Both the position numbers and the translations under genes were made by a program. 64,000 bases of DNA from Guillardia theta CCMP2712 (Eukaryota; Cryptophyceae; Pyrenomonadales; Geminigeraceae): assembly GCF_000315625.1 (NCBI RefSeq), contig NW_005434622.1:343242-407241 (forward strand), given 5' to 3'. Positions 21,792 through 33,385 of the stretch are shown in pieces (the first letter of the stretch is position 1; the number at the start of each line of letters is the position of its first letter). The notes beneath the pieces are model-generated. The model worked only from the letters and a program-made list of their open reading frames with translations, was not told the origin of the DNA and did no database searches.

Positions 21792-22869
21792 CTACTTCTT
21801 GGCTGACATCATCTTCAGGTACTCCGGTTCGACGCAGAGGTTGCGGCCTGTAGCACAAGACATGGAAGGTTGAAGTCAGTGCGGCAGTAGAAGCGGCGCC
21901 ATGCAGAGACTGCAGCATCACCAGACTCGCAGAACAGCCGTATCCTCTCAGTCCTCTTGTTGACTTCACCGCAGACGTGGAAGTCTACAAGATTCCCTTT
22001 CTTCTTCTCCTCCTCGTCACTGCAACGACAACGATCACATCCCCATGATCCCCTCCCCCCTCCTCGCTCCCTCCACCTGCTGCATGGATGCCCAACGATC
22101 CCGATCAACCTCACATAAAGGTCCACCGCTTCGTTGTCTCGCACTCTTGCCCAGTCCACGACCCTCATGGTGGACGCGGAGACTTCCTTGTTCAAGGGCA
22201 AGACGCGCTCCGAGCCGATCTTCATGCCTTGAACCATCGTCTCAACTGCACAGGTCCCTGTCACATTAGCACAAGGTGTACCAACACATCAGGGCAGCGA
22301 TTGAGACAAAAACAAAGGAGGGGGGGGACCGGGAAAAGCAAGCGCATACTCACGCTCTTTGCCCAGGTCACCCTTTCCCAGCTCGTATCGTTCAATCAGG
22401 CCAACCTTGCGGCTCACGTCTGTTCTTGTGCCCCGTTCAATGGCCTCAACCTTCAGTCGCACTGTATCTCCCGCCTTCGGCGTCATACCGATCCTTAAAT
22501 GCAGCTGAGGAAAAATTACAGAATGAAAGCGGCTACATACCCGTCCTTGAGCGATTCGAAACGGAATCCACTAGGATCCACAGCATACTGAGTTGCTGCG
22601 TCGGTCTGGCTGTTGGCCATAGCCTGCTTCGAGAAAGACATCTGTCCTCCCAGCGCTGACAGCGAAAGAAACATGACTTTCAGCCATGCTTCGCGTCTGG
22701 GAAACCTTCTTTCAGTTTGCTGCATGCGAAGCGCCGAGAGTGGGCGGAGGACAGAGCGAGGAGAGGAGACGGAGCATGGGACATCACAGCATGTCTGTTG
22801 GGAAAGACGGGGCAGCGCGGCGCCTACAAACGCCATGGCACTTGGCGATGCTTCCGGTATGGGGTGCAT
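21792..22869 (-). CDS. FKBP-type peptidyl-prolyl isomerase-like, probable thylakoid-lumen protein
   Basis: The first exon starts at the ATG at 22869 (MHPIPEASPSAM) or at the better-context ATG at 22836 (MAFVGAALPRL). It carries a Ser/Arg-rich presequence. This ends in RREAWLKVMFLSLSALGG and AMANS: a twin-arginine pair, a hydrophobic core and an Ala-x-Ala site, as in Tat-dependent lumen targeting. The mature part reads VDPSGFRFESLKDGY, then TPKAGDTVRLKVEAI, and later METMVQGMKIGSERVL followed by DLYVRLIGI. This is the FKBP order: strand, GD-turn, the GMKxGxxR segment before the last strands, and a terminal hydrophobic strand. Several aromatic active-site residues of FKBP12 are not evident, so isomerase activity is doubtful. 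The last exon is ambiguous: the end may be at 21792 or 21815. Confidence 0.58.
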
Positions 22870-23069
22870 GGTGAAGGCTCCTGGGGGGCAGAAACTTGCA
22901 AGGCCAAGTGATTCAGCTGATGCCTTCAATTATGTGATGAGGGGAGCTTGATTTACAGTACCAGTACCGAAAAATAGTTTTAAATGTGCTTTTGAAGCTA
23001 CGACGAGACTCTCAAAAAGGTTTTAGTATTCGTTAAAACGTTTTGAGGAGAAGGTTTAAAATTTGGTTG

Positions 23070-23350
23070 TATAAAGGCTCGATGCCGTCATCAGTTTTGG
23101 GGTGGGCATGGAGCTAATATCAGGGGTGGGTGGTTGAAATTCAGGGGTAGTCCGCAATTGGGGTATGTTTTATGCTGGTAGGGGTGTTAAAAGAATGAAA
23201 AGAACCCCTCCTTTACAAACAGAGATTCCCTTCTTTTTATGGGTAGGGAGGATAAAATTGAGGAATCCCGGTACGGGTCTTTGAAGTACAGTGGGGTAGG
23301 GCAGAAGATGGAGGGGTACAGGATACCACAAATGTGTGGTCAGACCTCGA
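23070..23350 (+). repeat. G-run array, upstream of the FKBP-like gene
   Basis: GGGGTGGGC, AGGGGTGGGTGG, AGGGGTAG, TTGGGGTATG, TAGGGGTG and GTGGGGTAGGG at 10-50-bp spacing. It is C-rich on the sense strand of the FKBP-like gene, whose start is about 200 bp away. The ARPC1 start is 450 bp away on the other side. 22870-23070 holds nothing recognisable. Confidence 0.7.
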
Positions 23351-23393
23351 CATGGGCGGAGGGTTTATTAGTCAGAGGCAGCAGGATGGAGGG

Positions 23394-23434
23394 GAGGGGA
23401 GGAGAGGAGAGGAGAGGAGAGGAGAGGAGAGAGG
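23394..23434. repeat. (GGAGA)n microsatellite
   Basis: About seven GGAGA units in the ARPC1 upstream region. Confidence 0.9.
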
Positions 23435-23803
23435 TCGAAAAGGAAAGAGAAGGCGGAAGAAGAGAATGTGGAATTCTTGAGTTTTCCTCCTTCCTTTCGT
23501 TGGATTTCCCCCATTGAAACACTGGTCCCAATCACAGCACAATTCAGAATCATGGGTTAAGGGTATGTGTTCTCAAGTTGCGATTCCTGCATTGTCCAGG
23601 CTGATGCTTGTCTCCTTGGCATACATTCTATGTTGATCGAGCTGTGTGATAGAGATCGCAGCGCCAATAACACAAATCCTCTTGAAACCTCAACTTTGGA
23701 GTTTGTTGTACCCGATGCCCCTCAACACCGTAACCGCGCTCTCTCTCCCCGTTCCCCGTCCCAGCCGAATGTCCTGACCTCTCGCGCAGGTCTCGAGTGC
23801 GAC

Positions 23804-25136
23804 ATGGCGTTCCAGGCTTCACGAGCGCTCTTTGAACAACGGTCCAACGAAACCCCAGGTGCTCCTGCGACCAAGAAGGCAGGAGACAGCAAGTCCGGTG
23901 TCCACGTGCTTGCTCTGGATCCGAACAGCAAGCGCCCTTGCGCCCTCAGCTGCATCGCAGTGAGCCATGACGGGAGATTCTTTGCGTACTGCCCGCAGAC
24001 AAGCAAGGTCCTCGTCTCAGAGTACAAGGACGGGGAATTCAGGCTGGTGAAGGAGCTCGCGCAGCACGACCAGCTCGTCACTTCGATAGAGTTTGCGCCG
24101 TCGTCATACAACCTGCTGACGTGCTCGCAAGACAGGAACGCGTACGTGTGGGACTTTGGCAAGGACAACGAGTGGAACCCGACTCTGGTGCACCTCAGAA
24201 TACACAGAGCCGCCACTTACTGCAAGTGGTCGTGGGATGGCAAGAAGTTTGCAGTCTGCAGCGGGCAAAAGTGCATCTCCGTGTGCTACTATGAGGAGGA
24301 AAACAACTGGTGGGTGAGCAAGCTGATTGAAGACTTCGACTCTACGGTGAGCTGCGTGTGCTGGCACAAGTCCAACACGTACCTGGCGGCTGGGTCCATG
24401 GATGGTGCCGTCCGCCTCTTCACGGCAGCAGTGAAGGGGGTGGACGACAAACCGACGCAGCTGTTCGGGCCAGACGTGAGCTTCAAGAAGATCGGGCAGA
24501 TGATCTGCAAGATCGAGACGAACTCGTGGGTCCACGACATTTGCTTCTCCCCTACTTTTGATTCCATCGCCTTCGTTACCCATGATTCCTCCATTAGCTT
24601 CCTTCCCATCCAGGAGGGTGTCATACCGCAGCAGGAGCAACTTGAGCGTATCAGGTGCTCGGGCCTCCCGCACCTGCGCATGATGTTCCTCTCCCACAAT
24701 CGAGTGCTGGCGGCCGGGCATGATTGCAACCCGACTGTGTACGCGAAGGAGGGGAAGGGATGGGTGGAGAAGAAGAAGCTCGATCAAGCGACGGAGATCG
24801 TTAGCGAGAGCTCCAGCTCCGCTAGAGGAGCAGCTTTCAAGAAGTTCGAGAGTTCGTCTTCTTTGGGCAACGACGCGAATGGAGGATCGAAAGGCACAAC
24901 GGTCACAACCGTCCACCATGTGAGTCCTTCCTTTCGTGTGGGATAGCTTCTGACAGTTGTCTTTCTTTCTTCCCCTTACGCCTCTTTTGCAGACATGCAT
25001 TACTGGCCTCGCCTCCTGCTCTTCTTGGTACAACGGGAACACGTGCACCAAGGTTGTCTCGGTCGGCATGGATGGGAAGCTGAAGTTCTGGGATCTTGCA
25101 AGCTTGGAGGATTCGTTCTCGAAGATGTCTCTGTAG
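23804..25136 (+). CDS. ARPC1: ARPC1/p41, WD40 subunit of the Arp2/3 complex
   Basis: Two exons, 23804-24919 and 24993-25136. The chosen start is MAFQASRALF in good context; the frame is open up to 23567, so a longer N-terminus is possible. WD40 blades are clear: LSCIAVSHDGRFFAYC, VTSIEFAPSSYNLLTC followed by DRNAYVWDF, AATYCKWSWDGKKFAVC, YYEEENNWWVSKLI, VSCVCWHKSNTYLAAGSMDG, and the last blade VVSVGMDGKLKFWDL. The motif DRNAYVW and the EENxWWV segment are hallmarks of ARPC1. A Ser-rich loop (SESSSSARGAAFKKFESSSS) sits where ARPC1 has its exposed actin-contacting insert. ARPC1 binds nucleation-promoting factors and helps Arp2/3 start branched actin filaments. Confidence 0.95.
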
Positions 25137-25547
25137 AGATGGAAGGGATGAACCGCCTCTGCACAAGGAGTGGAGCTGCTGATGTGACGAGCTGTGAAGT
25201 GGACTTGTGACATTCATGTCATGATGACGTCATCGGCTCGACGATCGGTGTGGGAAGGGGGGTGGCTGTCTAAACATTTAAAGGAAAAGGAAACAATAAC
25301 AAACTTGAAGGGCTGAGTCGCGCACGCAAGCTGAGAGTGTGAATGAGGCCAACGATCGCCCGAGTGTCAAACTAGTTGAAGCTCGTCAATGCCGTCATCC
25401 ACTCTGTGATGGGCGGCTGATCGCTGTTAGCTCCGATTTCCCTGCTCCATACCATCAGCAACACGCGCTCAAGCACGTCAGCCAAGGTGCCTTTACCTCA
25501 CAACAATCTTGGTTGGACTTGAGCTGGCGAACCTGCCCCAGCAAACG
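25137..25547. other. Intergenic, convergent 3' ends
   Basis: Lies between the stop of ARPC1 (+) and the tentative stop of the BAR/PH gene (-). The last PH exon or exons of the latter may extend here, for example around 25.46-25.52 kb, but I could not fix a spliced end. No RNA gene or repeat is visible. Confidence 0.4.
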
Positions 25548-27793
25548 TCATCGCCGGCTTGCTGGACGCAAGGGGTCGAATGAGTACCAGGATTTTGACT
25601 TGGGGTACAGCAAGATCGTCAAGGAAGAACCTTCATCCACTGCCAAGTCCACCCTGCATCATGTCAGACGGACAGGAGGTCTCGAGCATGCAGGACTTGT
25701 AGGATGGGAGGAAGAAAGAGGCCTCGGGGCTGTAAGCATCGCGGGATTGGAAATAATACAGACAGCCAGACTGGGTGAGGACGAAGAATTGCCTGCAAAG
25801 ACCGTGTGAGGGACGTCGGCAGCCGCATCACAACATCTGACTTCTTCCAGTTGAAACTCAACATGGAGCCCTGACGTAACAAGTGGCCCTGACATAGAAC
25901 GTTCTGATCCCCGCCGTTGGCCATACAGTCGCCCCTGCTTGCAGACAAGCATCAGCAAGGCTGCGAGGTGGCATGCGGATAACCTTCGCTCTTCGTAGAG
26001 CGCAATCTCAGACAAGACGGAATGCCACTTTCTCCAATCTGAGGATCATCATCATTCACCAGCGAGTAAGAAGTGAGGAAAACTGAGGAACCAGTACTGA
26101 TGGACGGGTTCAGCCCTGATGCAACCTTCTCGGTGCCTAAAAATGCTTTCCTGCAAGGAACACATCACTCAACCGTCAGAAACATGCTCCTAGCGTACCA
26201 ATCCGACTTGTCGTCGATGGTCTTGATGGTTCTTGACGACGCCTGCCATACCCATTCCAACTCTTGACAAGAAGGTTTCAGCAGCAGCGCGAGCAGACCT
26301 CAATGGCTAGATCGATCTTTCCGACTGATGCCGATTGACATTGTATGTATTGTGAGATCACTGTCACCATTCGTCATGACGGGCCATCCCTTTTCGCGAC
26401 GACTTTTACCTTCCCCAATCTTCTGCGACAGTTCGAGCTGCACAGACGTCATACATGAGACAGGAAGTGACCGACATGAGCTCTGACTTGTACCTCAGCG
26501 ACTTCAGCATCTTTCCAGATCGACAGAGCCTGTCAACAGAAAGTTACTGCACGCAACGTGGAGGGGGCGACAACAACCTTCTTGCAGTACTCCTCGCTTG
26601 CGGCTCGCTCTTCTCTCCTGGCAGCCGCCTGCACTGATGTCAGACGAGAGCTCATCCGTGTCTCCCCATCGCCTGCTGCACGTGCAGGAGCCACAAGTCC
26701 GTCACTGACTCCCCTGCCGTCGCAGCAATCTGCAAGCCTGAGTCATCGCCCCCAGAAGAACAGCCCCAATCAGCTACCGGGTCACTGGCTGATTGAACCG
26801 CCTTCGCTCGCGACTCGAGCAGATCTCGTGCCTTCTCTACCCTTGAGTCGGAGGATCAGGGAGGTCAAGGATACACATGCTCCGCTGCTCACCTCTCGAA
26901 GATCTTCATGATCTCCCCCTCCAGGTTTGCCCTGACCGTCGATGCTTCCGTCAGGCTGGCACGTACGGATGCAGATGAAGAGGCGCAACCTAGCTTTCTT
27001 CGCCAAACGGTCCAGCTCCTTCCCCTTTGTGTTGTCAAGGTTCCTAAGGCTGCCGTCAGAGGAGCAGCCGCCCTGCTGCCTCTCCCTCCTCACCTCAAGG
27101 AGTTGGCAATCTCGTCATGGTGTTGAGCCAGCTGAGGTCACGATCAGCCCCTTGCCATCTCGCAGAGCCTCTCGGTCGCTCTCACCTGCTCCGTGAGGTC
27201 TACAAAGCACTGAGACCCCACTGCCTTGAGAGTGTCAGCCTTGCCCTTGTCGTTGGTCTTGGGCGCGTTGCTCTGCCATCTCCGAGGTAAAGAATTCTCA
27301 CTAATTGAGGGCGACGCCATACCTCCGGGCCCGGGTAAAACTGTATGGGATGAACTGACGGCAAGACTTGTTTCCTTATCCTTTGCGCGTTCTGCTTCTC
27401 AGCCTCGGCTTCGTGAGTGAATGGTCAGCCTGGTCTCGACAGGAGGTGATAAATACCAAGGACCTTGATGTTGTTCCGGATGGTGTCAACAGTAGATGTC
27501 CAGCTCATCACTCTCAGCAGAAGCTGTTCAAAGATCATAACCACATGTCAGGAACGATTGTCCATGTCGCGCAGGGAGACATGCAGCAAGCACCACAAGA
27601 CAGTAAGGGTATCTGGCCAGCTGTGCAACAAGGCATGCAGGCAGACAGGCAGCACGATCAGTCTATCTCACAGATCCTCAGGGTGCTCAGAGGTAGTGAG
27701 GAGATAAGTGATGGGTGGGGTGACCTGGTCTAGGGCGTCTGCATGGAGCAGCACGGGGTCTTCATCCCCCGGCGCCTCCCCTGCCGTCGCCAT
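25548..27793 (-). CDS. BAR/F-BAR-like coiled-coil protein with PH domain, many micro-exons
   Basis: No long ORF exists; the gene appears only on splicing. ATG at 27793: MATAGEAPGDEDP, exon 27725-27793. The next exons join in frame through GT-AG introns: VDTIRNNIK (27464-27523), AEKQNAQRIRKQ, KADTLKAVGSQCF, LAQHHDEIANSLR, LDNTKGKELDRLAKK, ASTVRANLEGEIMKIF, VEKARDLLESRAKAV, AAARREERAASEEYC, ALSIWKDAEVAE and TIKTIDDKSDWYAR. These amphipathic helices resemble an F-BAR/BAR membrane-bending domain. Then comes a clear PH domain start, GHLLRQGSMLSFNWKK, spliced to QFFVLTQSGCLYYFQ and SFFLPSYKSCMLE, then LTILLYPKSKSWYSF. BAR-PH proteins bind phosphoinositides and shape membranes at the actin-endocytosis interface. 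Two linking exons around 26.0-26.7 kb and the true 3' end are uncertain. Confidence 0.62.
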
Positions 27794-27998
27794 GGAAGTT
27801 TGCCACAGCTCCGTCAACAAGTTTCAAATAATGAACTTTCAAACTTTGAAACTTTTAGGCCTGGAAATTTCAAAACTCCAAACTTTCAAGAGATTCGAAG
27901 TGGACCGGGTGGGTACCTGATTAGCAGAGCTGTGGGGGTAGTCAAGGGAGGGGTGGTGGAATCAAAGGGTAGAGTGGCGGGAGGGCGGGAAGGGAAAT

Positions 27999-30900
27999 AT
28001 GCTCAAGTCGATCGTGAGGAGGCTGGAAGAGGAGCAGGCGGCAAGGAGCTGTGCGAGGCTCTCAAGCTTCTTCCAGAAGAAGGACGAGGAGCGGAAGGAT
28101 GCCGACAGTGTGAGAGAGGAGCGGGAGCAAAGCGAGGCTGAGGAGGAACACCAGGTGCAAGGAAACAGCCCCCTGGAGGCGGAACGGAGTGCAGAGGAGG
28201 CAGGCACAGAGGAGATGCCAGGGGGAGGGGCTGAGAGCATGGACGACGAGAAGAGATCAAGTCGTGTCACAGATAGAGAGGCTGCTGATGGTGCATCCGT
28301 TGAGGCCGCAGAGAAAGTAAGCTCTGAGACTGATATTCGGAAAGCAGCATCACCTGCGGAGAATGGGGAAAGCTCAAACTCGTCGGATGAGGACAAGCCC
28401 ATGCCTGAGAGCGCAGCAGATGTTGGAGCAGCAGAGATGGAAAAGAATGTCGAGGAAGCTGGCATGGACGAGGATGCAAGCGGGGAGACACGAGCCCTTA
28501 CAGACAGCGACGGCAATGCATACAATAACACTGACAGCAGTGATTCTTCTGAGGATGAGACATCAAATTTCGGGAGATTGAAGAGAGTGAAGAAATCCCG
28601 AGATCATGAGAAAGCGAAGGATACGTTCAAGTACATCCGTGAGGTTCAAGTGACAGGTATCTTACAATGGTTGTACTCATCAAGTGTTGATTCGACTTGT
28701 GCCAGAGAAAGATGAGCAAGAGGCGGACGATGATGAACAGGAGAACGATGAAGAGGAGCAAGAGTCATCAGAGAAGGAAAAGAATTCTGATGATGAATCT
28801 GAACCTGAGAAGGTTTTTGCTTGCTGGAAATCACACACCCTCCCTGAAGACCATTCCAGATGGTTCGATTGGAGGATTATGATGACGAGGAGGAGTTCCT
28901 CCTCGCTGGTGGAGACGTCGAAGAGGCCAAGAAGAAGAAAGAATGGTAATCAGACTGCGTCTGATTCTGTGCTGAGAATACCTCTAACATCTTGTTCAGG
29001 GGGCTTTCATACTTTGCATCGGACAAAAAGGAGGCTGAGAACGACGAAGAGGAGAGGCTTGCCAAGCAAAAACAGTCCAAGGAAGAATTACGCAAGCTGC
29101 ACAGAGATAGCGAAAGATTGTTACGTGAAAGGCGGTGCATGATCAAACCGGCTCAGGTAAAGTTGAGATCGAAACAGGACCTGTTCGAAAAGATCCACGA
29201 ACGAGTCACGAAACTCAGCGCTCAAAAGACGGTTGGCAATGAGATCTCTGAAGTGAAGGTGCTTTTTTACCAACAAGAGAGTATAGCTTCTTAGCTATGA
29301 TGCAGGTTGAGACGGACCCGATTGTTTCTGAAAAAATTGTGATGGACTTACAACCAAACCATTCCAGTGCAGCAAATGATCATGAAGATGATGATGATTT
29401 GGACTTCATCGTCATTAAGAAAGAGTCGGATGACGCAAACAAGCAAGCTAACGACACTGGTGCCTCAATGGATCCTGGTCAACTCACTACAGTGAAGAAA
29501 ACCAAAAATGTACAGTCAAAGATTTCCCCTGTATCTCCTCCTTCTGCTATGAAGAAACGCAATCAGCTTCGAAACCTGTTGCTGCAGAAATCTGTTGAAG
29601 ATAGTCTGCATTACAAGCAGATCAAGGCAAAGGTAGAAGAGTCAAAGTTGCCAGAGCCCTTTGAAGGTATTGATAAAGATTTTTTTGCTGCATCTACTTT
29701 CTTGGGCAGCAAGACTGGATACGTCTTCCACATGGGTGAAAATGGTCTTGGGTATTACAGGGATTCAAAGTCCACAGTGAAAAAGAGAGAAAACGAAATG
29801 GACTTGTTGAACTACATGGCAAAGGATGTGTCTCGGAACAAGGAAACTCTAGACACCAAGGAAACCATGGCTGACGTGAACCATGACGACGACACTGAAA
29901 CAGACCGCAAACTGGATGGAGATACGGTTGAAAGCATCGCTCTAGAGGGCAGCCAGCCTCGAGCAGAAAATTCCTCTCAGGAAGTGAAGGTGAATCGCCC
30001 AAGGGTGTACGGCAAGGCAGGATTTGAGCAGCTCAGACAAAGAGAGACCAATCAGAATGATAAGGAGAAATCAGATGAATCTCGCTCAGGCGTCGTTTCA
30101 GAATCGGTTGAGGCCAAAAAAGAATCAGCCAAGGCCGTCTGGAGAACACCAGAGCTCGATTCTGATAATGGTTCCGACGGTGATCAAGAAGATAACGATG
30201 ATGATGCTGATGAATCCAGTGAAGCTAGCTCAGAGAGCGAGGGGGATGACGATGAGGAGGAGGAGGAGGAGGAGGAGGAGGAGGAGGAGGAGGAGGAGGC
30301 AAAGGAACCAGTCAAGAAAGGGCTCAATGATGTTGCTTCTATGAAGAAACAGTCTGGATTGAGGATTGGCACATTGGAAGCTGGATATCTCAGGAATGAG
30401 GATCAGGTCCTTGGTTTTTACGACGACGTACAAGTTGCAAAGGAGGTCTTGTCCTGCAATTGCATGATTTCCATGCTGAATGTTTGATAGGACTTGGAGG
30501 AAGGCATTGATTTGATGGACACGGACGGTGAAGATGCAGAAGAAGAGGAGGAGGACAGCGAGGAGGAGCGAAGAGTGGCGGAGGGCTTCATCGAGGACGC
30601 CAAGTTTGCAGTGCAAGATGTAGACCCTGAGGTTTGTCACTTTGCCATGACCACATTGTGATATTCAACATCAACCCGCAGGGCCTGCGAGATTTTTATC
30701 AACAAGTGCAAGATGACGACGAGCAGAAGCAGACGGATAAAATATTGGATGTGATTCGAGGAGAATCGCGGAGGAGGAAGGCGATGGCCCAGGGAGAGCA
30801 GTGGATCCCCAATAGGTCTCTGACCGCTGAAGGGCAGTGGGTCCCCGACTGACTGTCATGCAGGGCTGCAAGGATGAGAAACATGATGCAGGATGAGGGT

Positions 30901-31564
30901 GACTTCGCCAATCTGCTCGGTGAAATGGTGAAGATGCAGCTTGCGGTTGCTCTTGATGGGGCTGACGCGGATGCTCAGGGGGGCGCTGGCGAGGACGAGC
31001 AGGAGCAGGTCGACTTTCAAGTTCAAGCGATGAGGGTCAAGGAGCGAGTGGAACGCCTCAAGTGGATCCAGGAGAAGAGAGCGCTGGATGCAGCCAAAGA
31101 GCTCGAGCCAGAGGCTGAGGAGAAGGAGAATGCAGCTGCAAAGTCAGCGCCGACGATGCGGAGGAGTTTCTCGACCGGACCTGCTCTCTCAGCCTTCACC
31201 CGGCAACTCTCCAAGGCACAGCAGAATGTCGGGGACTCCTCGCGGCCCCTGAGGACGATGATGAAGAGAAGCAAGTCGCTGCTAGGAGCTCAGCAACCCG
31301 GCAATGCGAAGGAGACGGGCTCGATCCCTATGTCCAAGAACTTCTTCTTCGACCGAAGGCAGAAGGGTGAGTCCAACGGCCCAGCAGAGCCAGTGGTAGA
31401 GCAGCAGGTATTGCTCCTCCTCGCTGCATCTTGCTGCTCACTTTGTCCAGGTGCCTTCAAAGCGTCCTGCAGCATCGGAAGGCTTCTTCCCCGTGAAGTC
31501 TAAGACTCCTCGCACCCTGAGCAGACAGAAATCTGTCCTGTTGCAAGCACTGGATGGACATTGA
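27999..31564 (+). CDS. Claspin/Mrc1-like replication checkpoint mediator
   Basis: ATG at 27999 (MLKSIVRRLEEEQ), then a long acidic Ser-rich region typical of the family. The diagnostic stretch is SKEELRKLHRDSERLLRE (about 29.08 kb), which matches the Claspin SKEALRKLHSETQRLIRE motif. It is followed by FEKIHERV where Claspin has its FFKRR element. Further exons: LGYYRDSKSTVKKRENE, YGKAGFEQLRQRE, a Glu-run (30255-30299, GAG repeats), DLEEGIDLMDTDGED, then the conserved MRC1-type block EERRVAEGFIEDAKF and RKAMAQGEQWIPN. The basic tail is TPRTLSRQKSVLLQ; stop at 31562-31564. Claspin travels with the replisome (Tof1/Timeless, Pol epsilon) and passes the ATR signal to Chk1. Ser-rich acidic parts likely carry kinase sites. 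Some intron borders were inferred. Confidence 0.75.
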
Positions 31565-31634
31565 AACGCATAAAACTACTCCGAAACTTGCGAGACCGTC
31601 GTGGCGGACTCCTGATCACAGAGTCATGTTACTG

Positions 31635-31875
31635 AACAGTCAAGTCTCACTCAGACTGACACTGCGGGCACGGCGGCAGTCAACCTTGAACCGTCTCACG
31701 TGAGTTCAACGTGAGCACTGGCAGCCAGGGCCGCTGCCGGGCACCGTGCCAGAGACTCGTTGAAACGGAGTCCGACCCAGCGGGTGCCCAGTCCATAGCG
31801 CGCGTAGTATGCTGGCTTGCCGTTTCGGCCGGGCCCGGCGGGCCATCGGAACTCCGAGGCTCAGTTATTGTGTTT
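31635..31875. repeat. GC-rich island 4
   Basis: Short island: CTCACGTGAGTTCAACGTGAG (near-palindromic), GGGCCCGGCGGGCC and ACTCCGAGGCTCAG. CTCCGAGGCTC is shared with islands at 39.1 and 55.4 kb. It lies upstream of NHP2 with the C-run array between. 31565-31635 and 31875-32075 hold nothing recognisable. Confidence 0.6.
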
Positions 31876-32074
31876 CAGTGCGGTGAAGGCCCTCATCCAC
31901 CCCCAACAAAGTCAAATTTGGAAAAGTTCAGAATATTTACCCAAATATAGTGAATATATGTGAAATGAGATCTAGTGTTTCAAAATTGAGAACAAAATTA
32001 TATAGATAGTTTTCATGGCACCCCTCTCCGGAAATGCTAATGGCCGCATGTGCAGCTTCTCGTGTTACAATGGT

Positions 32075-32395
32075 TTGATCAGACTACCCTACCCCATGTA
32101 TCAATCACCCTGGTAATCTTTACCCCACCCCATCTCCTACCTTCTACTGATCCCTACCCCTCAGAAATTATGCACTGTACAACCATGACCCAACCATTTT
32201 GAAGAAGATTATGATGTACCCCACAACAAGATTCAATCTGTACCATAAAGTACCCTACACTTCCATTATGTTTGTGTATGACCCCACACTTTAAGTACCC
32301 ACCTTGGAAATATCACCCACCAGGCACTTGAGGATTAATGCTACCGTACAGTCAATCGCACCACCCCTAAAAAGGAACCCACCCACCCCGGACTG
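32075..32395 (-). repeat. C-run array (inverted G-run array), directly upstream of NHP2
   Basis: ACCCTACCCCATG, TACCCCACCCCATC, CCCTACCCCTC, GTACCCCAC, AAGTACCCACC and CCCACCCACCCC on the + strand. It is the same family as the arrays at 3.4, 23.1, 53.6 and 60.3 kb but in opposite orientation, matching the + orientation of NHP2. It ends about 15 bp before the NHP2 ATG. Confidence 0.75.
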
Positions 32396-32409
32396 AACAA
32401 CACAGGATC

Positions 32410-33385
32410 ATGGCAGGAGGAGTGTCGGTAATCGCACAGCCTATGGCGGAGGAGAAGCTGCTCAAGAAGGTGCTGAAGATGGTGAAGGCCGGTGAGAACA
32501 TGCCGGCTGCTTGCTCCATGCTGCTGTGTGAGAGGATCTCGGAGGAGTGGGGGAAGTGAGCAGAAGAGAGTCAGAAGATCTCATTCGAGAGAGGGACGGA
32601 AGGAGATCAGGAGGAGCGGAGGGGGAGGGAGGAAAGCATGCGAGGTTCATTGACAAGGGCCGATGTTTTCAAGAGAATGCAAGGATGTGACGAGATCGAG
32701 ACCATGGAGAACGAGCTAGTGAGAGCGCCAGTCTCGAGCATCGAGGTTCAGTGTGGATAGAGCATAGATTCCAGATTCTCGTTGTGTCGCCATGAAGCCA
32801 ATGCGTCTAGAGGTCTCAGCAGCTGTATCCTACAGCTCGTGTGTTGTTGCCATGTTAGATGTAGTGAGATGCACGGGGGCCGAAGGCTGTTAGCTGGGTC
32901 CGTGGCGCATTTTGAACGCACCCTGCTGTAACTGCTCTAGCCGTGGGGGTGTTTCGAGGAGCGGGGAGGGGGGTTAGGAGGAGGAGGATAAGGATGAATG
33001 AGGATGATGATGATGAGGAGGAGGAGGAGGAGGAGGAGGAGGAGGAGGACGTCTGTGCGTGGGCTGATGATATCGTGCAGCCTCCAAGGGCAAGGTGGTC
33101 AGACGAGGAGTGAAGGAGGTGGTGAAGGCTGTTCGCAAGGGAGAGAAGGGTGTGTGTGTCATAGCAGGAGACATCTCCCCAATCGATGTCATCAGCCACC
33201 TGCCCGTCCTCTGCGAGGACAAGGACGTTCCGTATGTCTTCGTTCCCTCCAAGGAGGCGCTCGGCACAGCAGGGCAAACCAAGAGGCCAACCAGCTGCGT
33301 GCTGATCAAGAAGCCGTCGGACGAGGAGGGGAAGGATAAGTACGACGAGATCTTCAAGAAAGTGAAAGGCATGCAAGTCTATTGA
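32410..33385 (+). CDS. NHP2: NHP2/L7Ae-type H/ACA snoRNP protein
   Basis: Exons 32410-32491 (MAGGVSVIAQPMAEE) and 33081-33385, joined at phase 1 across a 589-nt intron. The product is about 128 residues with a single L7Ae/L30e/Gadd45 domain: LLKKVLKMVKA, SKGKVVRRGVKEVVK, VCVIAGDISPIDVISHLP, DVPYVFVPSKEALG and TSCVLIKKPSD. The RGVKEVVKAVRKGEKG helix and the SPIDVISHLP loop are typical of NHP2 and its kink-turn binding surface. The spliceosomal paralogue Snu13/15.5K usually has a shorter N-terminus and a different loop, so NHP2 is the better call. It binds H/ACA guide RNAs with dyskerin, NOP10 and GAR1 for pseudouridylation and telomerase RNA. The intron is long for this region and contains GATGAT/GAGGAG repeats at 33.0 kb. 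Confidence 0.9.

Noticed and set aside
25339-25809. 156-codon + strand ORF
   Set aside because: It overlaps the PH-domain exons of the minus-strand BAR/PH gene and shows no domain itself.
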